A stretch of 8,820 nt of DNA, taken from contig JAKDLE010000072.1 in the NCBI GenBank assembly GCA_030453005.1, forward strand, positions 1-8,820, read 5' to 3'. The position numbers and the translations under genes are program-made. Positions 1 through 6,987 of this stretch are shown piece by piece. This DNA is from Pseudonocardia sp. GTDB lineage: Bacteria; Actinomycetota; Actinomycetes; Mycobacteriales; Pseudonocardiaceae. The notes under the pieces are model-generated. The model was not told the DNA's origin. It saw nothing but the letters and a program-made list of their open reading frames with translations, and made no database searches. Each line of letters starts with the position of its first letter. Within the stretch, counting starts at the first letter, position 1.

Positions 1-1323
1 TCGGTCACCGCCCGCCACGAGGTGCTGCGCGCCGAGGTGGCGCTGGCGGAGCACTGCACCGCGGCCGCGCTGGCCCACGCCCGGACCGCACGCGACGCCG
101 CCGCGCACGCGGGTCGCCGCGACCTCGAGGCCGACGCGTTGACGGTGCTGGGTCGGGCCAGTCGCCCGACCGACCTCGACGTGGCCGAACGCTGGTTCAC
201 CGCCGCCGTCGGCACCGCCGAGCTGTCCGGGTCCGCGCTGCGACAGGCCCTCGCCCTGCACGAGCTCGCCACCATCGACGTCGTGCGCATCGGTCGGACC
301 GACCGCGTCCTCGACGCCCGCAGGCTCGCGGCGGAGATCGGTGCGCCCGGTCGGGTGGCGGCGACCGACCTGCAGCTCGCGGTGCTGCACTGGAAGCGCT
401 TCGAGCTCGATGAGGCCCGGGCCGCCGCGCGGCGGGCGGCGGCCGCGGGACGCCGTCTCGGGCTCGGGCTGCTGGTGCCACTGGCCCACGTCGTCGACGG
501 GTGTGTCGACGCGGTGCTGGGCCGCCGCGCCGCCGCCGTCACCGCCTTCGAGCGGGCGCGGCCGTCGATGGACGCCGAGGTCGAGGCGTCCGGGCGCGGG
601 AACCTGTTGGCCGTCGCCGCGCTCGCCGTCGAGGACCGCGGGGGCGCACTCGACGAGTTCGCCCGGGCCACGGCGCTCGCCCCGCCCGACTCGCCTTCGG
701 CCCGCAGCCCCTACCGCGGTCTGTACGCGCTGCTGCTCGCGGTCGAGGGCTCACCGGGGGCCCGAGCCGAGGCCGACCGGCTCGCCGCCATCGGGGTCAT
801 GGACGTCGTGGGCGCCCGCGGCGCGGACCTGGGCCGCGCCGTGCTCGCCGGTCGGGCAGGCGACGCGGCAGGCGCGGCGGCCCTGTTCGTCGAAGCGGAC
901 GCCGCGCTGCGCGACGCCCCCTGGATGCGGAGCCTCGGACGCAGACTGGTCGCCGAGGCCGCGATCGGCGACCGCTGGGGCGACCCGGCGGCGTGGCTGC
1001 ACCAGGCGCACACGTTCTTCTCCGGCACCGCTCCCGAGCTCGCCCGCGCCTGCCGGTCGCTGCTGCGCCACAGCGGCTCGGCCCTGCCCCGCGCCGACGC
1101 GGGCGGAGTGCCACCCGAGCTCGCCGCCCGGGGCGTCACCCGCCGCGAGACCGACGTACTGGTGCTGCTCGCCCGTGGGCTGTCCAACCGGGAGATCGCG
1201 ACCCGGCTCCTGCTCTCCCCGCGGACCGTCGAGAAGCACGTCGAACGCCTGATGAGCAAGACGGCGACCACCCGCCGGACCCAGCTGGTGGCGCTGACGG
1301 CGCGCCTGCGCGAACCCGGCTGA
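1..1323 (+). CDS. LuxR-family transcriptional regulator, C-terminal part (5' end outside window)
   Basis: The frame is open from the first base, with seven codons before the first in-window GTG, so this is the last 440 residues of a longer protein. Most of it is alanine- and arginine-rich helical sequence with the spacing of TPR-like repeats. The last 65 or so residues (about nt 1120-1310) form a LuxR-type helix-turn-helix: GVTRRETDVLVLLARGLSNR leads into a recognition helix with SPRTVEKHVERLM. This arrangement is typical of the large actinobacterial LuxR regulators (LAL/MalT-like), which usually carry an N-terminal ATP-binding domain. That domain, if present, lies upstream and cannot be seen. 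The role is DNA-binding transcriptional control in the cytoplasm; ligand and targets are unknown. It converges on the dehydrogenase gene (6 bp between stops), so a regulatory link to it is not implied. Confidence 0.9.
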   Translation, partial: SVTARHEVLRAEVALAEHCTAAALAHARTARDAAAHAGRRDLEADALTVLGRASRPTDLDVAERWFTAAVGTAELSGSALRQALALHELATIDVVRIGRTDRVLDARRLAAEIGAPGRVAATDLQLAVLHWKRFELDEARAAARRAAAAGRRLGLGLLVPLAHVVDGCVDAVLGRRAAAVTAFERARPSMDAEVEASGRGNLLAVAALAVEDRGGALDEFARATALAPPDSPSARSPYRGLYALLLAVEGSPGARAEADRLAAIGVMDVVGARGADLGRAVLAGRAGDAAGAAALFVEADAALRDAPWMRSLGRRLVAEAAIGDRWGDPAAWLHQAHTFFSGTAPELARACRSLLRHSGSALPRADAGGVPPELAARGVTRRETDVLVLLARGLSNREIATRLLLSPRTVEKHVERLMSKTATTRRTQLVALTARLREPG

Positions 1324-1327
1324 GCCC

Positions 1328-1345
1328 CGTCACCCGGCCGTGACG
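1328..1345. terminator. Candidate bidirectional hairpin between convergent genes
   Basis: CGTCAC and GTGACG form a 6-bp perfect stem around a CCGGCC loop. The structure lies exactly at the convergent junction and overlaps the dehydrogenase stop codon (complement of 1330-1332). There is no T-run on either side, so it is not a classical intrinsic terminator, but U-poor hairpins at convergent ends are common in high-GC actinobacteria. The terminator role is inferred from position only. Confidence 0.3.
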
Positions 1346-2385
1346 TCGAGCACCACCTTGACGTCGCCGTCGTGCGGCTCGAACGCCTCGTCCGCCCGCT
1401 CCAGCGGCAGCCGCCGGGTGATGAGTCGCTCCAGCCAGGCGGGGTCGGCGGTGGCCAGGGCCGAGGCCGCGGCCGTGAAGTGGCGGCGGTTGGCGTTGAC
1501 CGAACCGATCACCGCGTCGTTCTCCAGCACGAGCTCGCGGTTGAGCGCACCCCCGTCCAGCTCGATCGGCCGCCCGCCGCTGGACACCCCGGTCAGGCAG
1601 ACGATGCCGTAGGGGGCGGTGGCGGCCAGCGCCCCGAACACCACCGACGAGACGCCGGTCGCCTCGATCACCACGTCGGGCTCCCCGTCCGCCACCGCCG
1701 CGTCGAGCCCGTCGTGGTGGTAGGTGGCGCCCAGCGCCCGCACGAGCTCGGGCTTCGGCCCGTCCGCCACGACGTCGAGCACGTGCGTGTCGAGGCCGCG
1801 CTGCACGGCCAGCAGCGCCGCGAGCAGCCCGATCGGCCCGGCCCCGGTGACCAGGGCGCGGCGGGGGGCGAACCACGACCGCTCCCCCACCCGCTGCACC
1901 TGCTCCCAGGCCTTCGCCACCACGCTCGCGGGTTCGAGCAGCACGCCGGTGCGCTCCAGCCCGGGGCTCAGCCGCACCGCGAACCCGGGGTCGAGTGCCC
2001 AGACCGGACTCGCGTAGCCGTCCAGCCCGGAGATGCCGCGCTCGGTGAACCGGCCGTTGCGGCACATGTCGGGCTCGCCGTGCGCGCACGCCCCGCAGGG
2101 CACCGGGTCCGGCCTGCGCACCACCCCGACCACCAGGTCGCCGGCGGTGAACCCGCAGTCCGGGGGGGCCGTGCGCACCCGGCCCAGCGACTCGTGCCCG
2201 ATCACCAGCCGCTCCCGGCCCGGCGGCGGCGCGCCGTACTCGCCCGCGGCGATCTCGCGGTCGGTGCCGCAGACCCCCACCGCGAGGCCGTCGACGAGGA
2301 GCTCACCGTGCTCGACGCGCGGCTCGGGGACGTCGGTGACGGCCAGCGAGCCCGGCAGGCCCGGCTCCACGGTCAGCGCGCGCAC
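1330..2385 (-). CDS. Zinc-dependent glucose 1-dehydrogenase-like medium-chain dehydrogenase
   Basis: The protein has 351 residues, the usual MDR length, and likely oxidises an aldose such as glucose to the lactone with NAD(P). The N-terminal GroES-like half carries the catalytic zinc ligands: C39 (GVCGTD), H64-E65 (IGHES) and probably E151 (LLEPASV). The Rossmann half has GAGPIG at 181-186. The stretch VVRRPDPVPCGACAHGEPDM, then C108 and FTERGISGLDGY, closely resembles haloarchaeal glucose dehydrogenases as I recall them. SVNANRRHF near 295-303 is another mark of that family. The structural-zinc lobe shows only three cysteines (C97, C100, C108), so it may not bind a second zinc. D204 at the end of the second beta strand hints at NAD rather than NADP. 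The GTG start overlaps the GH15 gene by 13 bp, so translation is probably coupled. Another sugar or polyol substrate remains possible. Confidence 0.82.
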   Translation of the reverse strand: MRALTVEPGLPGSLAVTDVPEPRVEHGELLVDGLAVGVCGTDREIAAGEYGAPPPGRERLVIGHESLGRVRTAPPDCGFTAGDLVVGVVRRPDPVPCGACAHGEPDMCRNGRFTERGISGLDGYASPVWALDPGFAVRLSPGLERTGVLLEPASVVAKAWEQVQRVGERSWFAPRRALVTGAGPIGLLAALLAVQRGLDTHVLDVVADGPKPELVRALGATYHHDGLDAAVADGEPDVVIEATGVSSVVFGALAATAPYGIVCLTGVSSGGRPIELDGGALNRELVLENDAVIGSVNANRRHFTAAASALATADPAWLERLITRRLPLERADEAFEPHDGDVKVVLDVTAG

Positions 2386-4163
2386 GGCGCACCCGCCTCG
2401 ATGTGCAGGGCGGTGTTGATCAGGCCGAGGTGGCTGAACGCCTGCGGGGTGTTGCCCAGATGGCGTCGGGCGTGCGGGTCGAACTCCTCGGCGAGCAGCC
2501 CGAGGTCGTTGCGCAGACCCAGCAGACGTTCGAACAGCTTCCTCCCGTCCGCCGTCCGCCCGATCCCGTGCAGGGCGGCGGCGAGCCAGAACGAGCAGAT
2601 GACGAACGTGCCCTCGTCACCGGGCAGCCCGTCCACCCGGCCGTCGGCGGCGGTGCGGTAGCGCAGCACCAGCCCGTCCTCACTCAGCTCCCGCTCGACG
2701 GCCTCCACCGTGCCGCGCACGCGCTCGTCCGACCACGGCAGGAACCCCACCCGCGGGATCAGCAGCAGCGACGCGTCCAGTCCGTCGGAACCGTAGAACT
2801 GGGTGAACGTCCCGCGTGCGGCGTCGAAGCCGCGCTCGCAGACCTCGTCGTGGATGCGCCCCCGCAGCTCGCGCCAGCGCTGCACCGGTCCGTCGAGACC
2901 GAACCGGTCCACCGCGCGCACGGCCCGGTCGACCCCGGCCCACGCCAGCACCTTGGAGTGCACGAACGGGCGCTGCGGTCCGCGGATCTCCCAGAGCCCG
3001 TTGTCCGGGTCCTGCCAGTGCCCCTCGAGGAAGTCCAGCAGGCCGCGCTGCATCTCCCACGCGTCGTCGACCGGCGCGATCCCGGCCTCGCGCCCGACGT
3101 GCAGCCCGTCGAGCACCTCACCCCACACGTCGAGCTGGTACTGGCCCGCAGCGCCGTTGCCGACCCGCACCGGCGGCGACCCCTCGTAGCCCGCCAGCCA
3201 CCGCAGCTCGTACTCGGGGATGCGGCGCTCCCCGTGCAGGCCGTACATGATTCGCATGTCGGACGGGGCGCCCGCCACCGCGCGCAGCAGCCACTCCCGC
3301 CACGCCCGTGCCTCGTCGAGGTAGCCGGTGGACAGCAGCGCCGAGAGCGTCAGCGTCGCGTCGCGCATCCAGCAGAAGCGGTAGTCCCAGTTGCGGGTCC
3401 CGCCGATCTCCTCGGGCAGCGACGTGGTGGCGGCGGCGACGATCCCGCCGGTGGGCTCGTAGGTGAGCCCCTTGAGCACCACCAGGGAGCTGCGCACCGC
3501 GTCGGACCACTCGCCGCGGTAGGTGCACCGCGCGATCCACTCCGCCCAGAACGCCTCGGTGGCGCGCAGCGCGTCCTCGGCCACGACCGGCTGGGGGGCG
3601 GGCAGGTGCGACGGGCCGTGGGTGAGCACGAACGGCACCCGGTCACCCGGGGCCACCGCGAACTCCGCCAGCCAGCGGCCGTCGGTACCGCTCACCGGCA
3701 CCGGTGTGTGCAGCCGCGCCGCGTCGGGCCCGGCCAGCGCGAGGTGCCCGTCCGCGTCGTCGGTCAGCCACGGTCGGATCGCTCCGTAGTCGAAGCGCAG
3801 GCCCAGGTCCATCCGCATCGGCACCCGGCCGGACACGCCCTGCACGATCCGCACCACGTCGGCGACGTCGCCCCCGCCCGTGCGCAGCGGCATGAAGTCG
3901 ATCACCCGGACGGCGCCGTCCGGGCCCTCCCAGTCGGTCTCCAGCACCAGCGACTGGTTGCGGTAGCGGCGCGTCATGCGGTAACCGCCGCCCGCGGGGG
4001 CGACCAGCCAGCGCCCGGCGCCCTCGTCGTCCAGCAGCGCCGCGAAGCACGCCGCGGAGTCGAACCGCGGCAGGCAGAGCCAGTCGATCGACCCGTCGGC
4101 CCCCACCAGCGCCATGGAGCGCAGGTCGCCGATCACGCCGTAGTCCTCGATCCGCCCGGCCAT
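2373..4163 (-). CDS. GH15 glycoside hydrolase (trehalase/glucoamylase type)
   Basis: This 596-residue protein is full length for bacterial GH15 enzymes of the trehalase-like type. It opens with the characteristic GRIEDYGVIGDLRSMALV and GSIDWLCLPRFDS of the N-terminal beta-sandwich domain (about 1-240). The catalytic (alpha/alpha)6 barrel follows, with NWDYRFCWMRDATLTL near 258-273. The likely general acid is E392 in GLWEIRG and the likely general base is E559 or E560 in LLAEEFD, followed by LGNTPQAFSHLGLI. It should release glucose from trehalose or an alpha-glucan; mycobacterial members of this type are described as trehalases, but substrate cannot be read from sequence. No signal peptide is seen, so it is cytosolic. 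I chose ATG 4163 because AGGAG lies 6 nt upstream and the protein then begins at the family's conserved start. An upstream in-frame ATG at 4211 would overlap the stress-protein gene. It lies in an operon with the stress protein (22-bp gap) and the dehydrogenase. Confidence 0.92.
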   Translation of the reverse strand: MAGRIEDYGVIGDLRSMALVGADGSIDWLCLPRFDSAACFAALLDDEGAGRWLVAPAGGGYRMTRRYRNQSLVLETDWEGPDGAVRVIDFMPLRTGGGDVADVVRIVQGVSGRVPMRMDLGLRFDYGAIRPWLTDDADGHLALAGPDAARLHTPVPVSGTDGRWLAEFAVAPGDRVPFVLTHGPSHLPAPQPVVAEDALRATEAFWAEWIARCTYRGEWSDAVRSSLVVLKGLTYEPTGGIVAAATTSLPEEIGGTRNWDYRFCWMRDATLTLSALLSTGYLDEARAWREWLLRAVAGAPSDMRIMYGLHGERRIPEYELRWLAGYEGSPPVRVGNGAAGQYQLDVWGEVLDGLHVGREAGIAPVDDAWEMQRGLLDFLEGHWQDPDNGLWEIRGPQRPFVHSKVLAWAGVDRAVRAVDRFGLDGPVQRWRELRGRIHDEVCERGFDAARGTFTQFYGSDGLDASLLLIPRVGFLPWSDERVRGTVEAVERELSEDGLVLRYRTAADGRVDGLPGDEGTFVICSFWLAAALHGIGRTADGRKLFERLLGLRNDLGLLAEEFDPHARRHLGNTPQAFSHLGLINTALHIEAGAPCAR

Positions 4164-4169
4164 CGGGCA

Positions 4170-4179
4170 CTCCTCTCCT
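4170..4179 (-). promoter_or_regulatory. Ribosome binding site deciding the GH15 start
   Basis: Two tandem AGGAG cores lie on the minus strand. The nearer one is 6 nt before the ATG at 4163. No comparable site precedes the alternative ATG at 4211, which supports the shorter protein. Confidence 0.8.
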
Positions 4180-4182
4180 CGA

Positions 4183-4214
4183 CGATCACTGTGTACCAGC
4201 CCGGCGATCACTGT
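4183..4214. repeat. 10-bp direct repeat across the stress-protein stop codon
   Basis: CGATCACTGT occurs at 4183-4192 and again at 4205-4214, a 22-bp period. The first copy contains the complement of the stress-protein TGA (4186-4188); the second lies in its last codons. It may reflect a small local duplication that shaped the end of the gene and the 22-bp gap to GH15. No function is claimed. Confidence 0.5.
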
Positions 4215-4743
4215 CAGCCGGGCTCGGACGGGCGGGAACCAGCACGACCGGGCACGGGGCGTGGTGCACGCAGCTCAGGGCGACCGACCCGGTGATCGCG
4301 CCGGCCAGTGCGCCGTGACCGGCGTTGCCGAGGACCAGCAGCTCGGCCGCCTCGGCGGCCTCCAGCAGCACGGTCGCCGGATCGCCCAGCAGCACGTGCC
4401 GATCCACGCGGTGTGCGCCGTCGGCGGGCAGCTCCGCCACGGCGGCGTCGAGCAACCGGTCGGCCTGGGCCTCCAGCTCGCGATCGACCTGCGGAGCGGG
4501 GACCAGGCCTGCGACGGCCGGGCCGCCGGTGAGCAGCCCACCTGCGCCGAGCTCGGCTCCGGCGCCCATCGGGGTCGGCGGCGCCCAGACCGCGATCGCC
4601 GCCACCCGGGCCCCGGTGACCCGGGCCTGGTCGACGGCCCAGCGCAGGGCGGAGTGGGAGCATTCCGAGCCGTCGACCCCGACCACGATCGGTCGTTCGG
4701 CGCTGGTTTCGGCGCCACCGGGTTCGGCAGCGGCTGCGGTCAT
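4186..4743 (-). CDS. Universal stress protein (UspA family), single domain
   Basis: The protein has 185 residues and one Usp domain. The first strand, PIVVGVDGSECSHSALRWAV (about 18-37), carries the nucleotide-contacting Asp. The C-terminal part has GNAG, nine residues, then GS, an exact match to the G-2X-G-9X-G(S/T) signature of ATP-binding Usp proteins, ending in APCPVVLVP. It is therefore expected to bind ATP and act in the cytoplasm in stress, starvation or hypoxia physiology. The middle (about 57-85) is a glycine/alanine-rich insertion common in actinobacterial members. ATG 4743 is preceded by AGAGGA with 5-nt spacing. As the first gene of the apparent Usp-GH15-dehydrogenase operon, it suggests that those enzymes are expressed under stress. 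The exact client or process is unknown. Confidence 0.93.
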   Translation of the reverse strand: MTAAAAEPGGAETSAERPIVVGVDGSECSHSALRWAVDQARVTGARVAAIAVWAPPTPMGAGAELGAGGLLTGGPAVAGLVPAPQVDRELEAQADRLLDAAVAELPADGAHRVDRHVLLGDPATVLLEAAEAAELLVLGNAGHGALAGAITGSVALSCVHHAPCPVVLVPARPSPADSDRRAGTQ

Positions 4744-4812
4744 GTCGGTCCTCTATTCATCAGCAATCGGATTCCTCGGCCCTCGATCCCGGCGCGGGCG
4801 GCTCCCGTGATC

Positions 4813-4835
4813 GTCCCCCGGGACGTGCCGTCCCG
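4813..4835. promoter_or_regulatory. Alternating GTCCC/GGGAC half-sites upstream of the stress-protein operon
   Basis: GTCCC (4813-4817), GGGAC (4820-4824) and GTCCC (4830-4834) alternate in orientation with spacers of 2 and 5 bp. The right-hand pair, extended by one base each side, is a 6-bp perfect dyad with a 5-nt centre (4819-4835). It ends about 75 bp before the ATG at 4743, a reasonable place for an activator. The half-sites match those of DosR/DevR boxes (GGGAC-4-GTCCC), whose regulon in M. tuberculosis includes several Usp genes, but the spacer here is 5 rather than 4. The dyad could also fold as an RNA hairpin ending the upstream transcript, though no U-run follows. Confidence 0.35.
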
Positions 4836-4886
4836 CACGGCGTACGGGGTCGTCGGCCGCGGTCGGTGCCCCTACCCCGCGTGCCA

Positions 4887-6455
4887 CTACCCGACGTAGC
4901 CCTGCCGCATGTCCGCCACGATCCGCGGCCGGTCCAGTGTGGACGGGGGCAGGACCCGCGGGGCACGGTCGCGGGGGAAGACGGTGGCCGCGGCCAGCAC
5001 GGCCTCGTCGAGGAACCGCAGCGGCGGCGCCTGCGGGGACAGGCCGAGCTCGGGCGCGGTGCCCCCGACCTGGGCCTGCGCGAAACCCCAGTCGCCGAAG
5101 CTCGGCACGTGCACGTGGTAGGGCGCGACGCCCAGCCCGGCCGAGCGGAGGGTGGAGACGGTCCGCCAGAACGCGTTCGGCGTGGAGTACGGGCTGCCCG
5201 CCTGCACCACCGCGAGCCCGTCCGGGCTCAGCACGCCCGACATCAGGCCGTAGAACTCCGTGGAGTAGAGCCTGCCCAGCGTCGGGGTGTCGGGATCGGG
5301 GAGATCGACGATGACGGCGTCGAACCCGGGCCCCCGGTGCTCACGCAGCCAGCGGAAGGCGTCGCCGATGACCAGCCGCACCCGCGGGTCGCGCAGGGCG
5401 CCGTCGTTGAGGTCGGCCAGTCGGGTGTTCGCCAGCTCGACCACCGCCGGGTCGAGCTCGACCTGCACGACCTCGCGCACCGAGGGGTGCCGCAGCACCT
5501 CGCGCGCCGCGAGCCCGTCGCCGCCGCCCAGTATGAGCACGCGGGCGGGGTCGCGGGCGAGCACCGGATGCACCAGCGCCTCGGTGTAGCGGTGCTCGTC
5601 GACGCTGGAGAACTGCAGGTCGCCGTCGAGGTAGAGGCGCACGTCGGCACCCCGGCGCGTCACGACGATCTCCTGGTAGTCCGACCGGACCGCGGCCACG
5701 ACGGGGTCGGCGTAGAGGCGCTGCCGGGCGGTGACCTCGATGTCCTGCGCCGCGACGAGCAGGCCCGCGAGCAGCGCGCCCGCCAGCGCCAACGCCACCG
5801 CCGCGCAGGCGCGGGCCCGCCCGCTCAGCTGTGACCGCAGCAGGAACCCGGCGACGACCCCCGCGGCGACGAGGTTCACGAGCCCGGTGAGCGCCGCCCC
5901 GCGCACCAGCCCGGCGAACGGCACCAGCACGAACGGCCAGGCCAGGCCTCCGAGCAGCGCCCCGGCGTAGTCGGCGGCGTTGAGGTTGGCGACGACCCGT
6001 CCGGCGCCTTCCGCGTCGGTCGCGGCGCGCCCGGACTGCAGCAGCGTCATCAGCAGCGGCACCTCCGCCCCGACCAGGGTGCCGAGCACCGCGGTGGCCA
6101 CCACCAGGACGAACCCGCTGGTGCCGTAGTAGGAGAAGGTGACGTAGAGTGTCACCGCGCTGAGCCCGCCCGCCACGCCGAGCAGGATCTCGACCGCCAC
6201 GAACGCCGGGGCCGCGTGCCCCACCAGCGGCTTGACCAGCAGCGCGCCCACGCCCAGCGCGGCCACGAAACCCGCGACGATGAGCGAGGTCTGGGTGATC
6301 CCGCCGCCGGTCAGGCTGGTCGACAACGTGAGCAGGATCAGCTCGTAGACCAGCCCGCACGCCGCGCAGGCGGCGACGGCGGCGAGCAGCAGCGCGCGCG
6401 AGCGGCGGGCCGTCAGCACCCCGCTCGGTCGGGTCCGGCCCGTCGACGCCGCCAC
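4887..6455 (-). CDS. speE: Membrane-embedded spermidine synthase homologue
   Basis: The protein has 522 residues, almost the length I recall for M. tuberculosis Rv2601. About seven hydrophobic segments fill residues 21-236, followed by a cytosolic aminopropyltransferase domain. Substrate-site features are present: YQEIVVT at 260-266; DGDLQFSSVDEHRYTEAL at 278-295, with the conserved Gln, Asp-Glu, Tyr and Glu; VLILGGGDG at 307-314 for the decarboxylated-SAM pocket; VELDP at 332-336; and IGDAFRWL at 363-370. The catalytic-type aspartates are D384 and D387 in VDLPDPDTPTLGRLYS. Soluble enzymes have DxxDPxGP here, so the GP is replaced and acceptor specificity may differ. The predicted role is aminopropyl transfer to a polyamine-like acceptor at the membrane. 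The GTG start at 6455 lacks a clear Shine-Dalgarno and lies 40 bp after the DUF350 stop. It is the last gene of the five-gene operon. Its true product is not established. Confidence 0.88.
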   Translation of the reverse strand: MAASTGRTRPSGVLTARRSRALLLAAVAACAACGLVYELILLTLSTSLTGGGITQTSLIVAGFVAALGVGALLVKPLVGHAAPAFVAVEILLGVAGGLSAVTLYVTFSYYGTSGFVLVVATAVLGTLVGAEVPLLMTLLQSGRAATDAEGAGRVVANLNAADYAGALLGGLAWPFVLVPFAGLVRGAALTGLVNLVAAGVVAGFLLRSQLSGRARACAAVALALAGALLAGLLVAAQDIEVTARQRLYADPVVAAVRSDYQEIVVTRRGADVRLYLDGDLQFSSVDEHRYTEALVHPVLARDPARVLILGGGDGLAAREVLRHPSVREVVQVELDPAVVELANTRLADLNDGALRDPRVRLVIGDAFRWLREHRGPGFDAVIVDLPDPDTPTLGRLYSTEFYGLMSGVLSPDGLAVVQAGSPYSTPNAFWRTVSTLRSAGLGVAPYHVHVPSFGDWGFAQAQVGGTAPELGLSPQAPPLRFLDEAVLAAATVFPRDRAPRVLPPSTLDRPRIVADMRQGYVG

Positions 6456-6495
6456 CCCGGTCAGTACCGCACCCCCCTGGAGGACAGCACCGTGG

Positions 6496-6987
6496 TCAGG
6501 ACAGGGCCGCGGCGTTCACGGCGCCGACCGCCACCAGGCTGACGCCGACCGCCCACGCGGCCCCGCAGAGACGCGGCTCGTTCACCAGGTTGCGCAGGTG
6601 GCCGGGCACGAACGCGTCGATCAGCCGCAGCGCGACGGCCTGCAGCACCACCCCGACCAGGCCGTACACCGCTGAGTCGATCAGGCCCTGGCCGAGGCTG
6701 TCGGCGCTGGTCAGGATCGCGGTGACGACGACGAACGCCAGCGCCAGGTGGTTGGACGCCAGCAGCACCGCGGCGTTGGGGTTGCGGTCGGTGTAGACCT
6801 GCGTGCGCAGGTCTCCGGGGGTGAGCAGGTCCAGGGCCAGGAAGCCGAGCGCGAGCACCCCGAACCCGACCACGAAGAACAACAGGGTGGCCACCACGCC
6901 CTGCACCAGCGGTGCGGCGTCGACCGCGCCGAAGTCCAGCACGGCGGCCGGCATCGTCGTCTGCACAGGCATCTCCTCCAGGTTCAT
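6496..6987 (-). CDS. DUF350 family four-helix membrane protein
   Basis: The protein has 163 residues from ATG 6987, with four predicted transmembrane segments near 27-53, 76-93, 103-124 and 143-162. The order, the TDRNPNAAVLLASNHLALA loop leading into helix 2, and the small polar residues within helices fit DUF350 (the YjfL-like family). The biochemical function of that family is not known. The ATG overlaps the DUF4247 stop as ATGA, implying coupling. However, no Shine-Dalgarno precedes it, and a strong GGAGGAG (6973-6979) sits inside the first codons. That places an in-frame GTG at 6966 as a good alternative start (156 residues), leaving the membrane helices unchanged. In M. tuberculosis the equivalent position is Rv2600, by memory. 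It is likely a partner of the lipoprotein and the membrane aminopropyltransferase on either side. Confidence 0.85.
   Translation of the reverse strand: MNLEEMPVQTTMPAAVLDFGAVDAAPLVQGVVATLLFFVVGFGVLALGFLALDLLTPGDLRTQVYTDRNPNAAVLLASNHLALAFVVVTAILTSADSLGQGLIDSAVYGLVGVVLQAVALRLIDAFVPGHLRNLVNEPRLCGAAWAVGVSLVAVGAVNAAALS
6973..6979 (-). promoter_or_regulatory. Strong Shine-Dalgarno inside the DUF350 5' codons
   Basis: GGAGGAG on the minus strand lies within the first five codons of the ATG-6987 reading. It is directly adjacent to an in-frame ATG (6972), too close for use, and well spaced for a GTG at 6966. It suggests either real initiation at GTG 6966 or two alternative starts. Confidence 0.5.

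Noticed and set aside
1372..2661. Long plus-strand open frame (429 codons) opposite the dehydrogenase and the end of GH15
   Set aside because: Its translation is low-complexity Arg/Ala/Pro/His sequence typical of the antisense of GC-rich genes, it crosses two real genes, and it shows no domain.
4164..4211. Longer GH15 start at ATG 4211
   Set aside because: It has no ribosome binding site, overlaps the stress-protein gene, and adds residues before the conserved family start.
2403..4295. 630-codon plus-strand frame opposite GH15
   Set aside because: Antisense shadow; GH15 on the minus strand has clear family motifs throughout.
4183..4813. CGATCAC/GTGATCG recurring around the stress-protein gene as a shared operator
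   Set aside because: The same 7-mer is frequent inside the neighbouring coding sequences (for example near 1508, 1675, 2200 and 3900), so the recurrence carries little information.
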